Shown here piece by piece: positions 1-10,455 of a DNA stretch of 64,000 nucleotides (within the stretch, counting starts at the first letter, position 1; each line of letters opens with the position of its first letter). The DNA is from Oscillospiraceae bacterium. Its GTDB lineage: Bacteria; Bacillota; Clostridia; Oscillospirales; CAG-272. The notes below the pieces were generated by a model, which saw only the letters and a program-made list of their open reading frames with translations, did no database searches and was not told the origin of the DNA. The translations under genes and the position numbers were made by a program. The stretch covers positions 55,516 through 119,515 of the forward strand of contig SVQK01000097.1 in assembly GCA_015065385.1 (NCBI GenBank). Reading direction: 5' to 3'.

Positions 1-270
1 TTTTCCCTTGGCGCAGGGGACCGGGGGACGTTCCGCCGCCTTCTCCTCCGCCTGATCGGGGGGAAGAACGCGCCTCACTCCCGCGTGGATGGGCCCCTCC
101 GCCGGTTCGCCCGACGCCGCCTCGGACTGCACTACGCCGTCCAGCCGTACCTTCAGCGCTTCAAAATCCCGGGCGAGCTCTTTCTCCGCCTCGGGAGAGA
201 GGGCCAGCATCGCGGACGCGGTCAGTTTTTTCAGATCCGGTTCGGGGACCGGCTTATTCGTTTCGTTCAT
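1..270 (-). CDS. gatC: Asp/Glu-tRNA amidotransferase subunit C (GatC), partial, runs off left edge
   Basis: Minus-strand reading from ATG at 270: MNETNKPVPEPDLKKLTASAMLALSPEAEKELARDFEALKVRLDGVV..., GatC-like helical N-terminus. Confidence 0.6.
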   Translation of the reverse strand, partial: MNETNKPVPEPDLKKLTASAMLALSPEAEKELARDFEALKVRLDGVVQSEAASGEPAEGPIHAGVRRVLPPDQAEEKAAERPPVPCAKGK

Positions 271-1117
271 AGGGATCGTTCTCCTTCAGAATGCGGATTT
301 CCCGCGCGTAGCCCGCCTCGTCGTTCGGCGTCTCAAGGATCTTCGGAATGCCTTTGAGCAGGGGATGGCGGGCGATCCGGACAAGGGCCTTTTCTCCGAT
401 AAAGCCTTCCCCGAGCTTTGCGTGCCGGTCCTTCCGGGATCCTCCCGGATTGGCCGAATCGTTCAGGTGCACCGCCCGGAGCCGGTCCAGCCCGAGGACG
501 GAATCGAACTCTCGCAGAACCCCGTCGAAGCTGTCCCGGACATCGTATCCCGCGTCGCTGACATGGCAGGTGTCGAGCGTCACGCCGAGAGAGGAACGCA
601 GGGCAGGATCCACCATGGAGAGGATCGACGCAAGCTCCTCGAAGCTGCGCCCGAGCTCCGTCCCCTTCCCCGCCATCGTCTCGAGCAGGACAACGGTCTT
701 CATGCCGGGCCACAGCACCTGCTCCAGCATCGCGGCCACGATCCGGCATCCCTCCTCCGCGCCCTGTCCGACATGGCAGCCGGGGTGGAAGTTGTACAGC
801 ACGCCGGGGAGCTGTTCCAGAAAGGTCAGCTCGGCGCGCATGGAATCCCAGGTGTAGTCCCGCACCTCCGGTTTCAGGGCGCAGGGATTGTATGTATAGG
901 GCGCGTGAGCCACGGGAAGAATCACCTCCCTGCGGCATAACATCCCGGCCAGCCCCTTCACATCCTCTTTGTCCGGCTCCCGGTTCGGCGTCCTGCCCCG
1001 CGGATTTTTTGTAAAAAACTGGAAGGTGTTCCCCCCGAGCCCCAAAATCCGCGCGCCCATCGCGGAATACCCGTCCGACAGGGACAGGTGACAGCCGACG
1101 ATGAAATCCTTGTCCAT
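254..1117 (-). CDS. nfo: Deoxyribonuclease IV / AP endonuclease IV; real start within the longer ORF 254..2116
   Basis: MDKDFIVGCHLSLSDGYSAMGARILGLGGNTFQFFTKNPRG...HLNDSANPGGSRKDRHAKLGEGFIG: AP endonuclease 2 family motifs. Confidence 0.9.
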   Translation of the reverse strand: MDKDFIVGCHLSLSDGYSAMGARILGLGGNTFQFFTKNPRGRTPNREPDKEDVKGLAGMLCRREVILPVAHAPYTYNPCALKPEVRDYTWDSMRAELTFLEQLPGVLYNFHPGCHVGQGAEEGCRIVAAMLEQVLWPGMKTVVLLETMAGKGTELGRSFEELASILSMVDPALRSSLGVTLDTCHVSDAGYDVRDSFDGVLREFDSVLGLDRLRAVHLNDSANPGGSRKDRHAKLGEGFIGEKALVRIARHPLLKGIPKILETPNDEAGYAREIRILKENDPYERNE

Positions 1118-1180
1118 CCGCCCCTCCTTTTCCGCTTTCGCCGGGGACAACCCTCCCCCGCGCTTTTTTTGCATTTTCCG

Positions 1181-1209
1181 TTGATACCGCCGGGAAAACC
1201 GCGTATAAT
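1181..1209 (+). promoter_or_regulatory. Sigma-70 type promoter for the YihY-like gene
   Basis: TTGATA-17 bp-TATAAT. Confidence 0.7.
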
Positions 1210-1240
1210 AAAGCAAAATCGTTTTTCCCGGAGTTCCGCT

Positions 1241-2134
1241 TTGAAATCGAAACTGTTCTCGCTCCACCCGGCTTTGGGCAGGGTCGTCGGACTCATCCGA
1301 TCCGCGTCGGGCCGCTTTGAAGAGGATCTGATCTCCCTCAGCGCGGCGCAGGCGACCTTTTTTCTCGTGACCTCGGCCGTGCCGTTTCTGTCCCTTCTCG
1401 CCGCCCTGACCGGGTTTCTCCTGCCCGAGAATCCCGCCGACCTTCCCCTCCCCGACGCGCTGACGACCGGCAGTTTGGGGACGTTTCTGCGCATGCTGAC
1501 GGAGCAGATCTCGACGCCGCCCGGAGTCCCGCTTCTGTCCGTCAGCGCGGCGACCACGCTCTGGACCGCGTCCCGGGGCATTTCCGCGCTCAGAGAGGGC
1601 GTGGGACGGATCTATAAAACCCGGAGCGAACCGACGCGGGGCGCGCTCCCCGGACGGCTGGCGGCGATTCCGACGACCCTCGCGGTCATGGCGGCGGTCA
1701 CGGGCTCGTCCCTGCTGCTCTTTTTCGGGAACGTCCTGCTGTCCTGCGTCGGCGGGGACACGCTTGCGGGACGGGCGGCGGAAGCTCTGGCAAGATCGCT
1801 CGGACTCCCTCTCCTGTATCTGCTCCTTGCGGCGGTGTTCGCGCTGGTCTACGCGGCGGCGGGAGTGAGAAGTCCCCTCTTTCCGAAGCGGTTCCGCGGG
1901 CATCTTCCCGGGGCGTTCTTCTCCGCGGCGGGATGGATCCTCTTCTCCCTGCTCTATTCCGTCTATATCGACCATTTCCCGCGCGCGTCCGCCGTCTACG
2001 GTACGCTCAGCGCCGTCTGCCTCGTCATGCTCTGGCTTTACGCCTGCACCCTCATTCTTCTGACGGGAGCCGAGATCAACCGCATGCTGGCGGAAAAGCG
2101 CTCCGGATCCGGGCATGCCGAAAAGATGCTGTGA
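1241..2134 (+). CDS. YihY/virulence factor BrkB family membrane protein, probable TTG start
   Basis: ISLSAAQATFFLVTSAVPFLSLLAAL... multiple TM segments, YihY family pattern; start chosen downstream of the promoter. Confidence 0.8.
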   Translation: MKSKLFSLHPALGRVVGLIRSASGRFEEDLISLSAAQATFFLVTSAVPFLSLLAALTGFLLPENPADLPLPDALTTGSLGTFLRMLTEQISTPPGVPLLSVSAATTLWTASRGISALREGVGRIYKTRSEPTRGALPGRLAAIPTTLAVMAAVTGSSLLLFFGNVLLSCVGGDTLAGRAAEALARSLGLPLLYLLLAAVFALVYAAAGVRSPLFPKRFRGHLPGAFFSAAGWILFSLLYSVYIDHFPRASAVYGTLSAVCLVMLWLYACTLILLTGAEINRMLAEKRSGSGHAEKML

Positions 2135-2154
2135 ATCTGCCCGTCTCCCGACAA

Positions 2155-2187
2155 CAACCGCGGAACGGTTTTCTCATTCCGCGGTTG
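2155..2187. terminator. Hairpin between convergent genes
   Basis: CAACCGCGGAA...TTCCGCGGTTG, 11-bp perfect stem, no strong T tract. Confidence 0.5.
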
Positions 2188-2237
2188 CCCGTAATGGATT
2201 TGAAGGAAACGCGCCTGCCCCGGCCTCAGCTTCGGCC

Positions 2238-4067
2238 TTACGGCGTTTCGTCCGCCGGAGCGGTCTGGGGCGCGTCGGGTTCCGCCACATTCAGAACGGA
2301 TTCCGCCTGACGGATCTCCTCGATGCGCTGATCGTGCTCCTCCTTCGTCTCGGAGAAGTAGGTCACGCCGTTTCCGGACACGAAATAGTAGAAATTCGTC
2401 TCCGGCACCATCAGCGCGGCCAGCATGGCGGAGGCGGACGGATTGGCGATCGGTCCCGGGGGAAGCCCGTCGTACAGATAGGTGTTGTACGGCGTGTCGT
2501 AGTGCAGATCCACCGTGCGCTCGCCCGTTTCGTGCTCGATGGCGTAGACCACCGTGGCGTCGCTCTCCATCCGGGGATAGACGTCAGGCATTTTCAGACG
2601 GTTGTGAAAGACCGAGGACACGTTGAAGAACTCGGACGGCGCGGCGGCCTCCTTCTCGATCATGGACGCGAGGGTCACGATCTGATCGACCGTGAAGCCC
2701 AGCTCCGCGCACTGGTTCCGGTATTCGCGCGTGAAGATCTGCGAGAACCGGCGCAGGAGGCGGTTGATGACGGTCTGCTCGCTCGAGTTCAGGTAGAAGT
2801 CGTAGGTGTCCGGGAAGAGATAGCCGTCGAGCCGGTAGATCCGGTTTTTGTCCGCGCCGTTTTCCTCGAGCTCCCGGATGAACCAGTAGTCGAATTCGTA
2901 GTTCTGGATGACGTCCACGAATCCCTCGCGCGTGCCGATGCCGTACCGGTTCACGAACAGGTTGATGATATCGTCCGTGGTGTAGCCTTCGGGGATGGTG
3001 ATGCGCACCGTGCCGGTGATTTCCTTCTCCTTGAATTCCGAGAGGATTCGGGAGTAGTTCATCATCGGGCTTATCGTGTACTCCCCGGCGATATAGTCCA
3101 TGTCGTCGTGCTTGTACAGGGCGTAGAGCTTGAAGATCCGCGGATAGCGAATCACGCCGTCCCCGTAAAGGATCTGCGACAGCTCGTCCAGCGTCGTGTT
3201 CGGCGGGATCGTCACCTGCACGGCTTCCTCGGATTTGACGAAGGCGTACATATCGTTGGCGACGCTGATTCCGAACACGGCCAGCGCGACGGCGGACACG
3301 AGCACGAAGATGATATAGACGATGGCCTTGATGACGCTGATGACGGTGTTGCCGCCCTCGTCGGAAACCTCGTACACGACCGCGGATTCCTGCTTCGGCT
3401 TCTTCTCGGCCCTGTTTACCTCGCCGACCTTGAAGTCGGAGGTGCGGGTCTTCGCCATCTGCCCCTGCTCCGCGGAACGAACGGCGGCGGCTTTCTGCGC
3501 GCTCCGTCTGTCGTGCGAAGGGGATCCCTCGCCACGGGTGGGATGCTCCCTGAGAAACCGGTCCAGCTCGCTCTCCTCTTCCACGTCCTGAGCGGGGATG
3601 GGACGGGCGGCGGGCTTCTGTGCCTGTGGCTGCGCCTGATTCGGTGCGGGAGTCCGGGCCTCTGCGGGAACGGGCTTCGACGCCGCGGTCTCCGCTTCCA
3701 TGGCACGGGCAAGGCTCTCGGACAGGTTTCGGACGGGCTGATCCGCCGCCGGTTCACGATCCGCGCGCGAGCCGGGATTTCCCGCCGGTTCCGAAAGGAA
3801 GGTAAATTCGGGATCGGCTCCGGGATCGGCATAAGGCCGGCGGGAGACCGGATCCGCGGCAGGCGCGTCGGAGACCGGGGAGACTTGTCCGCTCTGTGCC
3901 GAAGCAGTCCTTGTCAGATGGGCGGAACCCTTGGCGCGGAGAGCCAGCTCCTGACTGTTGTCGCGGTTGATCCGCGCTTTCAGGGCATCCGCGGAACGCT
4001 CCGTCACGGCGAAGGTCTTCGTCTCGCCGAGGGCTTCTCTGTTGAACTTGTTGTCCGTAAACGGCAC
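2238..4067 (-). CDS. mltG: Endolytic transglycosylase MltG with long low-complexity cytoplasmic N-terminus
   Basis: YceG/MltG core: TIPEGYTTDDIINLFVNRYG..LDGYLFPDTYDF...LASMIEKEAA...YDTPYNTYLYDGLPPGPIANPS. Confidence 0.9.
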   Translation of the reverse strand: MPFTDNKFNREALGETKTFAVTERSADALKARINRDNSQELALRAKGSAHLTRTASAQSGQVSPVSDAPAADPVSRRPYADPGADPEFTFLSEPAGNPGSRADREPAADQPVRNLSESLARAMEAETAASKPVPAEARTPAPNQAQPQAQKPAARPIPAQDVEEESELDRFLREHPTRGEGSPSHDRRSAQKAAAVRSAEQGQMAKTRTSDFKVGEVNRAEKKPKQESAVVYEVSDEGGNTVISVIKAIVYIIFVLVSAVALAVFGISVANDMYAFVKSEEAVQVTIPPNTTLDELSQILYGDGVIRYPRIFKLYALYKHDDMDYIAGEYTISPMMNYSRILSEFKEKEITGTVRITIPEGYTTDDIINLFVNRYGIGTREGFVDVIQNYEFDYWFIRELEENGADKNRIYRLDGYLFPDTYDFYLNSSEQTVINRLLRRFSQIFTREYRNQCAELGFTVDQIVTLASMIEKEAAAPSEFFNVSSVFHNRLKMPDVYPRMESDATVVYAIEHETGERTVDLHYDTPYNTYLYDGLPPGPIANPSASAMLAALMVPETNFYYFVSGNGVTYFSETKEEHDQRIEEIRQAESVLNVAEPDAPQTAPADETP

Positions 4068-4127
4068 CTCGCTTTCATGGGACGCTGTCCGCGCGGTCCC
4101 TTCGGATCCCGGCTGAGCGGGAACGAT

Positions 4128-5054
4128 TCACCGGCGCGCTACGGCGACGATGATGAAGAGCAGGACCAGCAGCAGAAAGGCCGGGGTGAAATACGCCTCA
4201 GCAACGCGGGCGAACAGGGTCCTCTTGTCCGACTTGGCGTAGTCGGAGGGAACGTTCTCCTCCGCGTATCCCCGGTAAATGCTCTGCGCTTCGAAGCACA
4301 TCAGCATCGCGGAAAGAACCGCAGCGGCGCAGAGCAGGATGACCAGCAGAAGCATGCTTACGTTCTGCTTGTCCACAATGTACAGAATATACTTTTCGCC
4401 GAACAGGATCACGGCGTTGTAGAGCGCGTGCAGAAGCATCGGGGCGATCAGGGACCGCGTCGCGTACAGCACGGACGAGAGCGCCAGCCCCGCCGCGAAA
4501 TACACCGGAAACCGGACCGCGGAAAAATGCACCATGGCGAACGTCGCCGCCGAAGCCGTCACGGCGATCCCGACGCCCAGCGTTTCGTACTCCCCGATCA
4601 CCACGCCGCGGAAGAGAAATTCCTCCGTCACGGCGGGCAGGACGGCAAACGCCACCGCCACATACAGGCCGTCGAAGAATCCGCTCCCCATGGCGAACGA
4701 GGCCGCGGACGACGCCGAAGACGAGGAAAAGGCCTCCGGCGCGATCCGGTACATGAGGACGGAGAGCAGAACGGCCGACGACGTCATGAAGACGAAGGCG
4801 TGCCACAGGTACAGAAGCTGGGACGGGCGGAAGGGCCTGAGCCGGAGCTTCGGAGTGAACTCCCGTCCCCTGAGGCGGCAGTAGAACAGCGCGGGGAGGG
4901 CGAAAATCAAAAGCTGGATCACCACCGCCGCCAGATACGGATTCTCCCGCATGCCGAGGGAATCCGGCGGGATCAGATCGGCGGCCAGCGTGAGTCCGGC
5001 GACCGCGAGGATCAGAATCGGCGCGGCGGAGGCAGGCTTGATGCGCGGACGCAA
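4128..5054 (-). CDS. CPBP family intramembrane metalloprotease
   Basis: PAVTEEFLFRGVV (EExxxR) and LLHALYN (HxxxN) motifs, multi-TM. Confidence 0.85.
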   Translation of the reverse strand: MRPRIKPASAAPILILAVAGLTLAADLIPPDSLGMRENPYLAAVVIQLLIFALPALFYCRLRGREFTPKLRLRPFRPSQLLYLWHAFVFMTSSAVLLSVLMYRIAPEAFSSSSASSAASFAMGSGFFDGLYVAVAFAVLPAVTEEFLFRGVVIGEYETLGVGIAVTASAATFAMVHFSAVRFPVYFAAGLALSSVLYATRSLIAPMLLHALYNAVILFGEKYILYIVDKQNVSMLLLVILLCAAAVLSAMLMCFEAQSIYRGYAEENVPSDYAKSDKRTLFARVAEAYFTPAFLLLVLLFIIVAVARR

Positions 5055-5056
5055 AC

Positions 5057-5665
5057 TCAGCCCTTTCCGGGACGGGATTTGCCCGCGTCCTTGGTGACCT
5101 TGACGCCCTTTTCCGTGAGAAGAATGTCCACGGTCACGTCAAACCGTCCGCGCGGCACCTCGGGCAGGATGTAGTCGGAATAGACCACACCGATGGTGCA
5201 GCCGGAGAAGGCGGAGAGATAGCGGTCGTAGAAGCCCTTGCCGTAGCCCAGACGGTAGCCCGCCCTGTCGTAGACCAGTCCGGGGACGAAGCAGACCGCG
5301 CCGGCCTTCTCGTGCTCCGCGTCGTAGACGGGATTTCCCTCCGGAGGCTCGAGCCCGCCCATGCCGTCGTCTTCGAGCTCGTCGAGGGATTTCACCTCGT
5401 GGTAGGTCATGGTGTGGGATTTCCGGTCGCAGCGGGGGAACAGGACCTTTTTCCCGCGCTCGAACGCCATGGCCGCGATGGCGGAGACGTCGATCTCGTC
5501 CGACGTGGCGGCGTAGAGAAGCACATATTCGGCGTACCGGAAGGACACGAGCCCCGCGGCCGCCTTGCAGATCGCTTCGTCCCGGCGGAATTTCTCCTCC
5601 TCGGGCATGAGCCGCCTGCGTTCCTTGTACTCCTCGCGGATATCATCTTTCTGTTTCTTGATCAT
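5057..5665 (-). CDS. 5-formyltetrahydrofolate cyclo-ligase
   Basis: MIKKQKDDIREEYKERRRLMPEEE...FVPGLVYDRAGYRLGYGKGFYDRYL signature. Confidence 0.9.
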   Translation of the reverse strand: MIKKQKDDIREEYKERRRLMPEEEKFRRDEAICKAAAGLVSFRYAEYVLLYAATSDEIDVSAIAAMAFERGKKVLFPRCDRKSHTMTYHEVKSLDELEDDGMGGLEPPEGNPVYDAEHEKAGAVCFVPGLVYDRAGYRLGYGKGFYDRYLSAFSGCTIGVVYSDYILPEVPRGRFDVTVDILLTEKGVKVTKDAGKSRPGKG

Positions 5666-6240
5666 TTCGCAAGCACCGCGGTCCGGAGTCCTTCCGCCGC
5701 GTCTTCTCCTTTCAGTATTTTTACGAGGGCGAAGGCAAATTCCGTCGCCGCTCCCATTCCGCACGCCGTCACAAACCGTCCGTCCGTGACCGCGCGTCCT
5801 TCCGGCGTATCGGCCCGGAGCACCGCCGCGCCCTTGAGTTCCCCTTCGAATCCGGGGAAACAGGTGGCGCGGATCCCGTCGAGCAGTCCGCGGCGGCCCA
5901 AAACCATCGGAGCCGCGCAGATCGCCGCGATCACGCAGTCCGGGTCGGCGGCGGCTTTCGCAAGGATCGCGTCCACCGTGCCGTCCGCGTCGAGATTCTT
6001 CGCCCCCGGCATGCCGCCAGGAAGGATCACGGCCTCGAGCGGGGAGGATCCGTCCAAAAACTCTTCCGCCAGCGCGTCCGCCGTCACGGGGATCCCGTGG
6101 GAACCCGAGACCGTGCGGCAGCCGTCCGGGGCGTGGCCGACCGCCGCGGTCCTGACGTCAAGCCCTGCCCGGCGAAGAAGATCCACGGGGGTCAGCGCTT
6201 CGATTTCCTCAAATCCTTCGGCCAAAAACACGAGAACCAT
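5662..6240 (-). CDS. DJ-1/PfpI (ThiJ) family protein
   Basis: MVLVFLAEGFEEIEALTPVDLLRRAG...AAICAAPMVL; 4-nt overlap with downstream gene. Confidence 0.88.
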   Translation of the reverse strand: MVLVFLAEGFEEIEALTPVDLLRRAGLDVRTAAVGHAPDGCRTVSGSHGIPVTADALAEEFLDGSSPLEAVILPGGMPGAKNLDADGTVDAILAKAAADPDCVIAAICAAPMVLGRRGLLDGIRATCFPGFEGELKGAAVLRADTPEGRAVTDGRFVTACGMGAATEFAFALVKILKGEDAAEGLRTAVLAK

Positions 6241-6300
6241 CTTTCATACCCGCGGACCGTCGGATCCGCTCTCCTTATCATTCTATGGTTATTCTTTGAT

Positions 6301-6306
6301 ATTATA
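6301..6306 (-). promoter_or_regulatory. Extended -10 promoter upstream of the DJ-1/PfpI gene
   Basis: Minus strand TGGTATAAT (TGnTATAAT). Confidence 0.45.
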
Positions 6307-6405
6307 CCATAATTGTCCGGGATAAGCGATTAACAAATCATAAACAATGTTGCGGATTTTTCCCGACTTTTATGAATTTCGTCGGAAAAACGCGGTTCCA
6401 GGGGG

Positions 6406-7077
6406 TCAGAGGACCGCCCGGGCCGCCCGGTACACCCGCTCCGCGATGATCTCTTTGGGATCGGGTTCCTCCGCGTTTTCCCCGGCGCAGGGGATCACGA
6501 CCCATCCGCAGGACCGCGCGGCGTAGAAGGCGGCCTCCCGGCTCCGGCGCAGATAGGCCCCGTCCCGCTCGTGGATGTCCGTCGCCCGGCCCGTCTCCGC
6601 CGACCGTTTTCGGACGAGGGCGGAGGACAGGCGCTCCGGCATGTCGAGCAGCATCACAAGATCCGGCTTCGGCAGGCCCAGCTTCACGAATTCAAAATCC
6701 CAGAGCCAGTCGAGAAAGGGATCCCACGCCTCCCGCGGCAGCTTCGAGAGCTGATGGTAGGCGTTCGCGGTGGTATAGCGGTTGGCCAAGATCACGGCGT
6801 CCGGATCGGCGGCGTCCTTCTTCCAGTCGGAGGCGTAGGAGGCGTACCGGTCCGCGGCGAAAAACATGGAGGCGGCGTAGGGGCCGGTATCCGCGGGATT
6901 CTCCCCGAACGCGCCGGAGAGATACATCCGCACGAGCATCGAGCCGTCGGACTTATAGTCGGGGAACTCCAGCGTCCGGACGCGCTTCCCCTCTCCTCTG
7001 AGCCGGTCGGCGAGCAGGGCGGTCTGAGTCCCCTTCCCGGCCCCGTCCAGACCTTCCAGAACGATCAGTTTTGACAT
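6406..7077 (-). CDS. tmk: Thymidylate kinase
   Basis: MSKLIVLEGLDGAGKGTQTALLADRL P-loop plus TMK pattern. Confidence 0.85.
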   Translation of the reverse strand: MSKLIVLEGLDGAGKGTQTALLADRLRGEGKRVRTLEFPDYKSDGSMLVRMYLSGAFGENPADTGPYAASMFFAADRYASYASDWKKDAADPDAVILANRYTTANAYHQLSKLPREAWDPFLDWLWDFEFVKLGLPKPDLVMLLDMPERLSSALVRKRSAETGRATDIHERDGAYLRRSREAAFYAARSCGWVVIPCAGENAEEPDPKEIIAERVYRAARAVL

Positions 7078-7119
7078 GGATTCGATCTCCGAAATCAGGT
7101 TTCATTCTTCCGCCCGCGC

Positions 7120-10100
7120 TCACAGGTCGAACGGCGGCGGATCGGAATCCCGCATGTTCAGCTCCTGCCACTGGGAGCGGGTCAGAAGCACCTCGCGGGG
7201 ATGAGGGCCGTTGGGAGCGGACACATAGCCGAGCTGCTCCATCCGGTCGATCAGCTTTGCGGCGCGTCCGTAGCCCAGCTTCAGGCGCCGCTGGATCAGG
7301 GAGGTGGAGATCTTTCCCGCGTCGAGCGCGACCTCGATGGCCGGCTTCAGCATGGGATCCTCGTCTCCTCCGTCCTCGTCGGGAATGTCGTCCGCGGACT
7401 GCGAGCCCTTCTTGCCCGCGCCGCATCTCTGGGCCTCGCGCTCGATCTGGTTCACGATCTCGTCGTTATAGCCCTCGGCGACGTTGTTCATATTGCGGAT
7501 GTAACTGACGACCTTCATCACGTCGTCCTCGGACACGAATGCGCCCTGCACGCGGTTCGGCTTCATGGCGCCCACCGGAGCGAAGAGCATGTCGCCCATG
7601 CCGATGAGGTTCGCCGCGGACCCTATGTCGATGATGGTCCGGCTGTCCACCTGATTGGACGTCCGGAACGCGATACGGGAGGGGATGTTCGCCTTGATGA
7701 GGCCGGTGATGACGTCCACGGAGGGCCGCTGCGTACCCACGATCAGGTACATGCCCGCGGCTCTGGCCTTCTGCGCGATCCGGCAGATCGAATCCTCCAC
7801 GTCGTCCGGAGCGGTCATCATGAGGTCGGCCAGCTCGTCGATGATGATGACGATGGAGGGCAGGTGCTCGTATTCGGGATTGGCGTCGGCCAGCTTGTTG
7901 TACTCGCCGATGTTCCGCTTGCCCGCGTCCTCGATCAGCCCGTAGCGGCGTTCCATCTCGCTGACCGCCCACGACAGGGAGCCCGCCGCCTTCTTCGGCT
8001 CGGACACGACCGGAACGAGCAGATGGGGAATGCCGTTGTAAATGTTCAGCTCCACCTTCTTCGGGTCGATGAGGATCATCTTCACGTCGTCCGGAGAAGC
8101 CTTGTAGAGCAGGCTCATGATGATGGTGTTGATGCAGACGGATTTACCGGAGCCCGTGGTGCCCGCGATCAGAAGATGGGGCATCTTCCCGGCGTCGAAG
8201 TACACGGCGTCTCCGGCCACGTCCTCGCCGAGCGCGACGGTCAGACAGCTCTTCGCCGTCCGGAAGGCCTCGGTCTCAAGCAGCGTGCGCAGATGGACGG
8301 TGGTCCGCTTCTTGTTCGGCACCTCGATGCCCACCGCCGACTTCCCGGGGATCGGCGCTTCGATCCGGACGCCGGTGGTGGCGAGGTTCAGGGCGATATC
8401 GTCCACCAGATTGGTGATGGAGCGGACCTTGGTCCCCGGCTCGGGCACAAGCTCGTACCGGGTGATGGTGGGCCCGCGGGAGATGTTCTCGATCTTGGTG
8501 TTGACCTTGAAGGATTTCAGGGTGTCCACCAGCTTGACGGCGTTTTCCTGCAGCTCGTCCTTGATGTCTTCGTTTCCGCCGCCCGGATCCTCCGTAAGAA
8601 GCTCGGTGGGCGGGAAGCAGTAGGCGGGCGCGGTCTCGCGCTCCTCCTCCGGCTCGGGGGCGGACAGGGTCTCGCGCTTCACCTCGAGCGGATTGCGGTA
8701 CTGTTCGGACAGGCGGTCGAGCAGCTCCGCGTCCTCCGGATTGAGGAAGAGATCGGAAATGTCGTCGTTCTCGGCGACCTCGGAGACAAGGGAAGCCGTA
8801 TCGGTCGCGTTAGGTTCCGCGCGCTTCGGTTTCCGTACCTCGCCGGATCTCGCCGCGCTTCTGTCCGACGGTCCGGTGATTTTCAGGGGAGCGGAGAATT
8901 TCTGCTTTTCCGCCTGCGCTCTGGCTGCCGCCGCCTTTGCCGCCGCGTTGACAGCCTCGTCGATCCCGGCGTCGAATTCCGGTTCGGAACCGTCGGGGGA
9001 GGCGGGATCGTCCGTCAGCGTCAGCGGCCCGTCGGGCAGATCGTCCGTGAGATACCGGTCCGCGTCAAAGGCGTCGCCGGCGAATGCGGAGAGATCATCG
9101 GGCAGGGACGGTTTCTCCGCGGCAGACGTGACGGAAGCATGATCGTCCGGAATCGGCTCGCCGCCGCTGACCACGGTCTGAACCTTCGCGCGGGGGCCGG
9201 AGAGCGGGGCGTTTTCTTCCTTCGCCATATTCTTCCCGATCCGTTCGCGGGTCCGGCGCATGACCTCGTCGAAGATCTTTTCGTCCACCGCCGAGCTGTC
9301 CGCGTCGGAGGAGGCGAGCTCTGCCTGCACGGGATCTGTCAGATCCTCGGGAGCCCGGAACGCGTCTGCGGCCCATCCCGTATCGGGATCTTTCTCCACC
9401 GGCTCTTCCCTGAGGGCGGTCTTCGGGCGTCCCCGATCCTTTCCGCGTCCCTTCCCCTTCGCGGGAGATTCCTCGGCGGCGGGGGTGAGTTCGGATCCGA
9501 ACGGCTCCGGTTTTGCCGCCGAGACGGAATCCGAAGGGCCGGACACCGGGATGTCCAGCTCGGTCAGACGGCGTTTCTTCACATGGAACACCTCGCCCTG
9601 TTTTGCCGCGGCCGGGATCGCCATGGGGATCTGCGCGGAGGGAGCGGGGGCTTTGCTTCTCCGGGAGCTGTCCGCGGCCTGCGTCTGAGTCTGCGCCTGC
9701 GCCAGTTCCGCCCGTTTCCGCTCCCGCTTTTCTCTCAGATAGCGGAGGTATTCCTCTTCCTTCACCTGATTCCGGGTGGGACCTCCCGTCCGGCGGAGTT
9801 CGGCCTCGGCTTCCCGCTTTTCCTTCATCCGCTCGATCAGCCGGTCCGCGTGGTAGGCGACGGCGGCCCATACGCCCCGGGGAGAGATCCCCGCGATGTA
9901 GAGGCAGAGGAACAGGAGCACGGCGAACAGCACGATGATGCTGAACACCCGTCCGAATCCGTTCAGAAGGAGCTGCCCGAGGACGCCTCCCACCGCGCCG
10001 CCTCCCGTCAGGGTCTGACCGGCCTCGTAATGCACGCCCGCGTCCGTTGTGGCGGGGCCTTTCCCGAGCACATGGAGCGCCATCGCAAGGATCACCAGCG

Positions 10101-10455
10101 CGGCGGCGGCGGAAACGGAACGCGCGATGCTCCGCCCTTCCTCCCGGTCGCGGCCCAGAAACAGCGCGCGCACGAGGAGCAGGACGGGGAGCGCATAAGC
10201 CGCGCCTCCGAACAGCCCCGTGATGACGCCGCGGATCCCGTGCCCGATCACGCCCTGATCCACCGCCACGCAGACGGCGATCAGCACCGCGCACGCCGCG
10301 AGGATCAGCGGGGCGATCTGCGGGAAAAAGGCGTTCTCCCGGGACTGCGGCGCGGATCTCGACGCCGGATTTTTCCCGGAGGATTTCGCGCCGGTTTTTC
10401 CCTTCTTCGCGGAGGCTCCGGTCTTTTTTGCTTGTTTTTTCTTAGTTTCTGGCAT
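7120..10455 (-). CDS. DNA translocase FtsK/SpoIIIE
   Basis: N-terminal TM helices, long disordered linker, HLLIAGTTGSGKSVCINTIIMSLL Walker A, C-terminal gamma winged helix. Confidence 0.95.
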   Translation of the reverse strand: MPETKKKQAKKTGASAKKGKTGAKSSGKNPASRSAPQSRENAFFPQIAPLILAACAVLIAVCVAVDQGVIGHGIRGVITGLFGGAAYALPVLLLVRALFLGRDREEGRSIARSVSAAAALVILAMALHVLGKGPATTDAGVHYEAGQTLTGGGAVGGVLGQLLLNGFGRVFSIIVLFAVLLFLCLYIAGISPRGVWAAVAYHADRLIERMKEKREAEAELRRTGGPTRNQVKEEEYLRYLREKRERKRAELAQAQTQTQAADSSRRSKAPAPSAQIPMAIPAAAKQGEVFHVKKRRLTELDIPVSGPSDSVSAAKPEPFGSELTPAAEESPAKGKGRGKDRGRPKTALREEPVEKDPDTGWAADAFRAPEDLTDPVQAELASSDADSSAVDEKIFDEVMRRTRERIGKNMAKEENAPLSGPRAKVQTVVSGGEPIPDDHASVTSAAEKPSLPDDLSAFAGDAFDADRYLTDDLPDGPLTLTDDPASPDGSEPEFDAGIDEAVNAAAKAAAARAQAEKQKFSAPLKITGPSDRSAARSGEVRKPKRAEPNATDTASLVSEVAENDDISDLFLNPEDAELLDRLSEQYRNPLEVKRETLSAPEPEEERETAPAYCFPPTELLTEDPGGGNEDIKDELQENAVKLVDTLKSFKVNTKIENISRGPTITRYELVPEPGTKVRSITNLVDDIALNLATTGVRIEAPIPGKSAVGIEVPNKKRTTVHLRTLLETEAFRTAKSCLTVALGEDVAGDAVYFDAGKMPHLLIAGTTGSGKSVCINTIIMSLLYKASPDDVKMILIDPKKVELNIYNGIPHLLVPVVSEPKKAAGSLSWAVSEMERRYGLIEDAGKRNIGEYNKLADANPEYEHLPSIVIIIDELADLMMTAPDDVEDSICRIAQKARAAGMYLIVGTQRPSVDVITGLIKANIPSRIAFRTSNQVDSRTIIDIGSAANLIGMGDMLFAPVGAMKPNRVQGAFVSEDDVMKVVSYIRNMNNVAEGYNDEIVNQIEREAQRCGAGKKGSQSADDIPDEDGGDEDPMLKPAIEVALDAGKISTSLIQRRLKLGYGRAAKLIDRMEQLGYVSAPNGPHPREVLLTRSQWQELNMRDSDPPPFDL

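Noticed and set aside
1118-2116. N-terminal extension of the nfo ORF (620 aa)
   Set aside because: Overlaps the YihY-like gene antisense and precedes the natural endonuclease IV start MDKDFIVG at 1117.
2115-5174. 1019-aa plus-strand ORF opposite mltG and the CPBP gene
   Set aside because: Antisense shadow ORF in GC-rich DNA; His/Arg/Gly-rich, no family signal, while the minus frames encode clear proteins.
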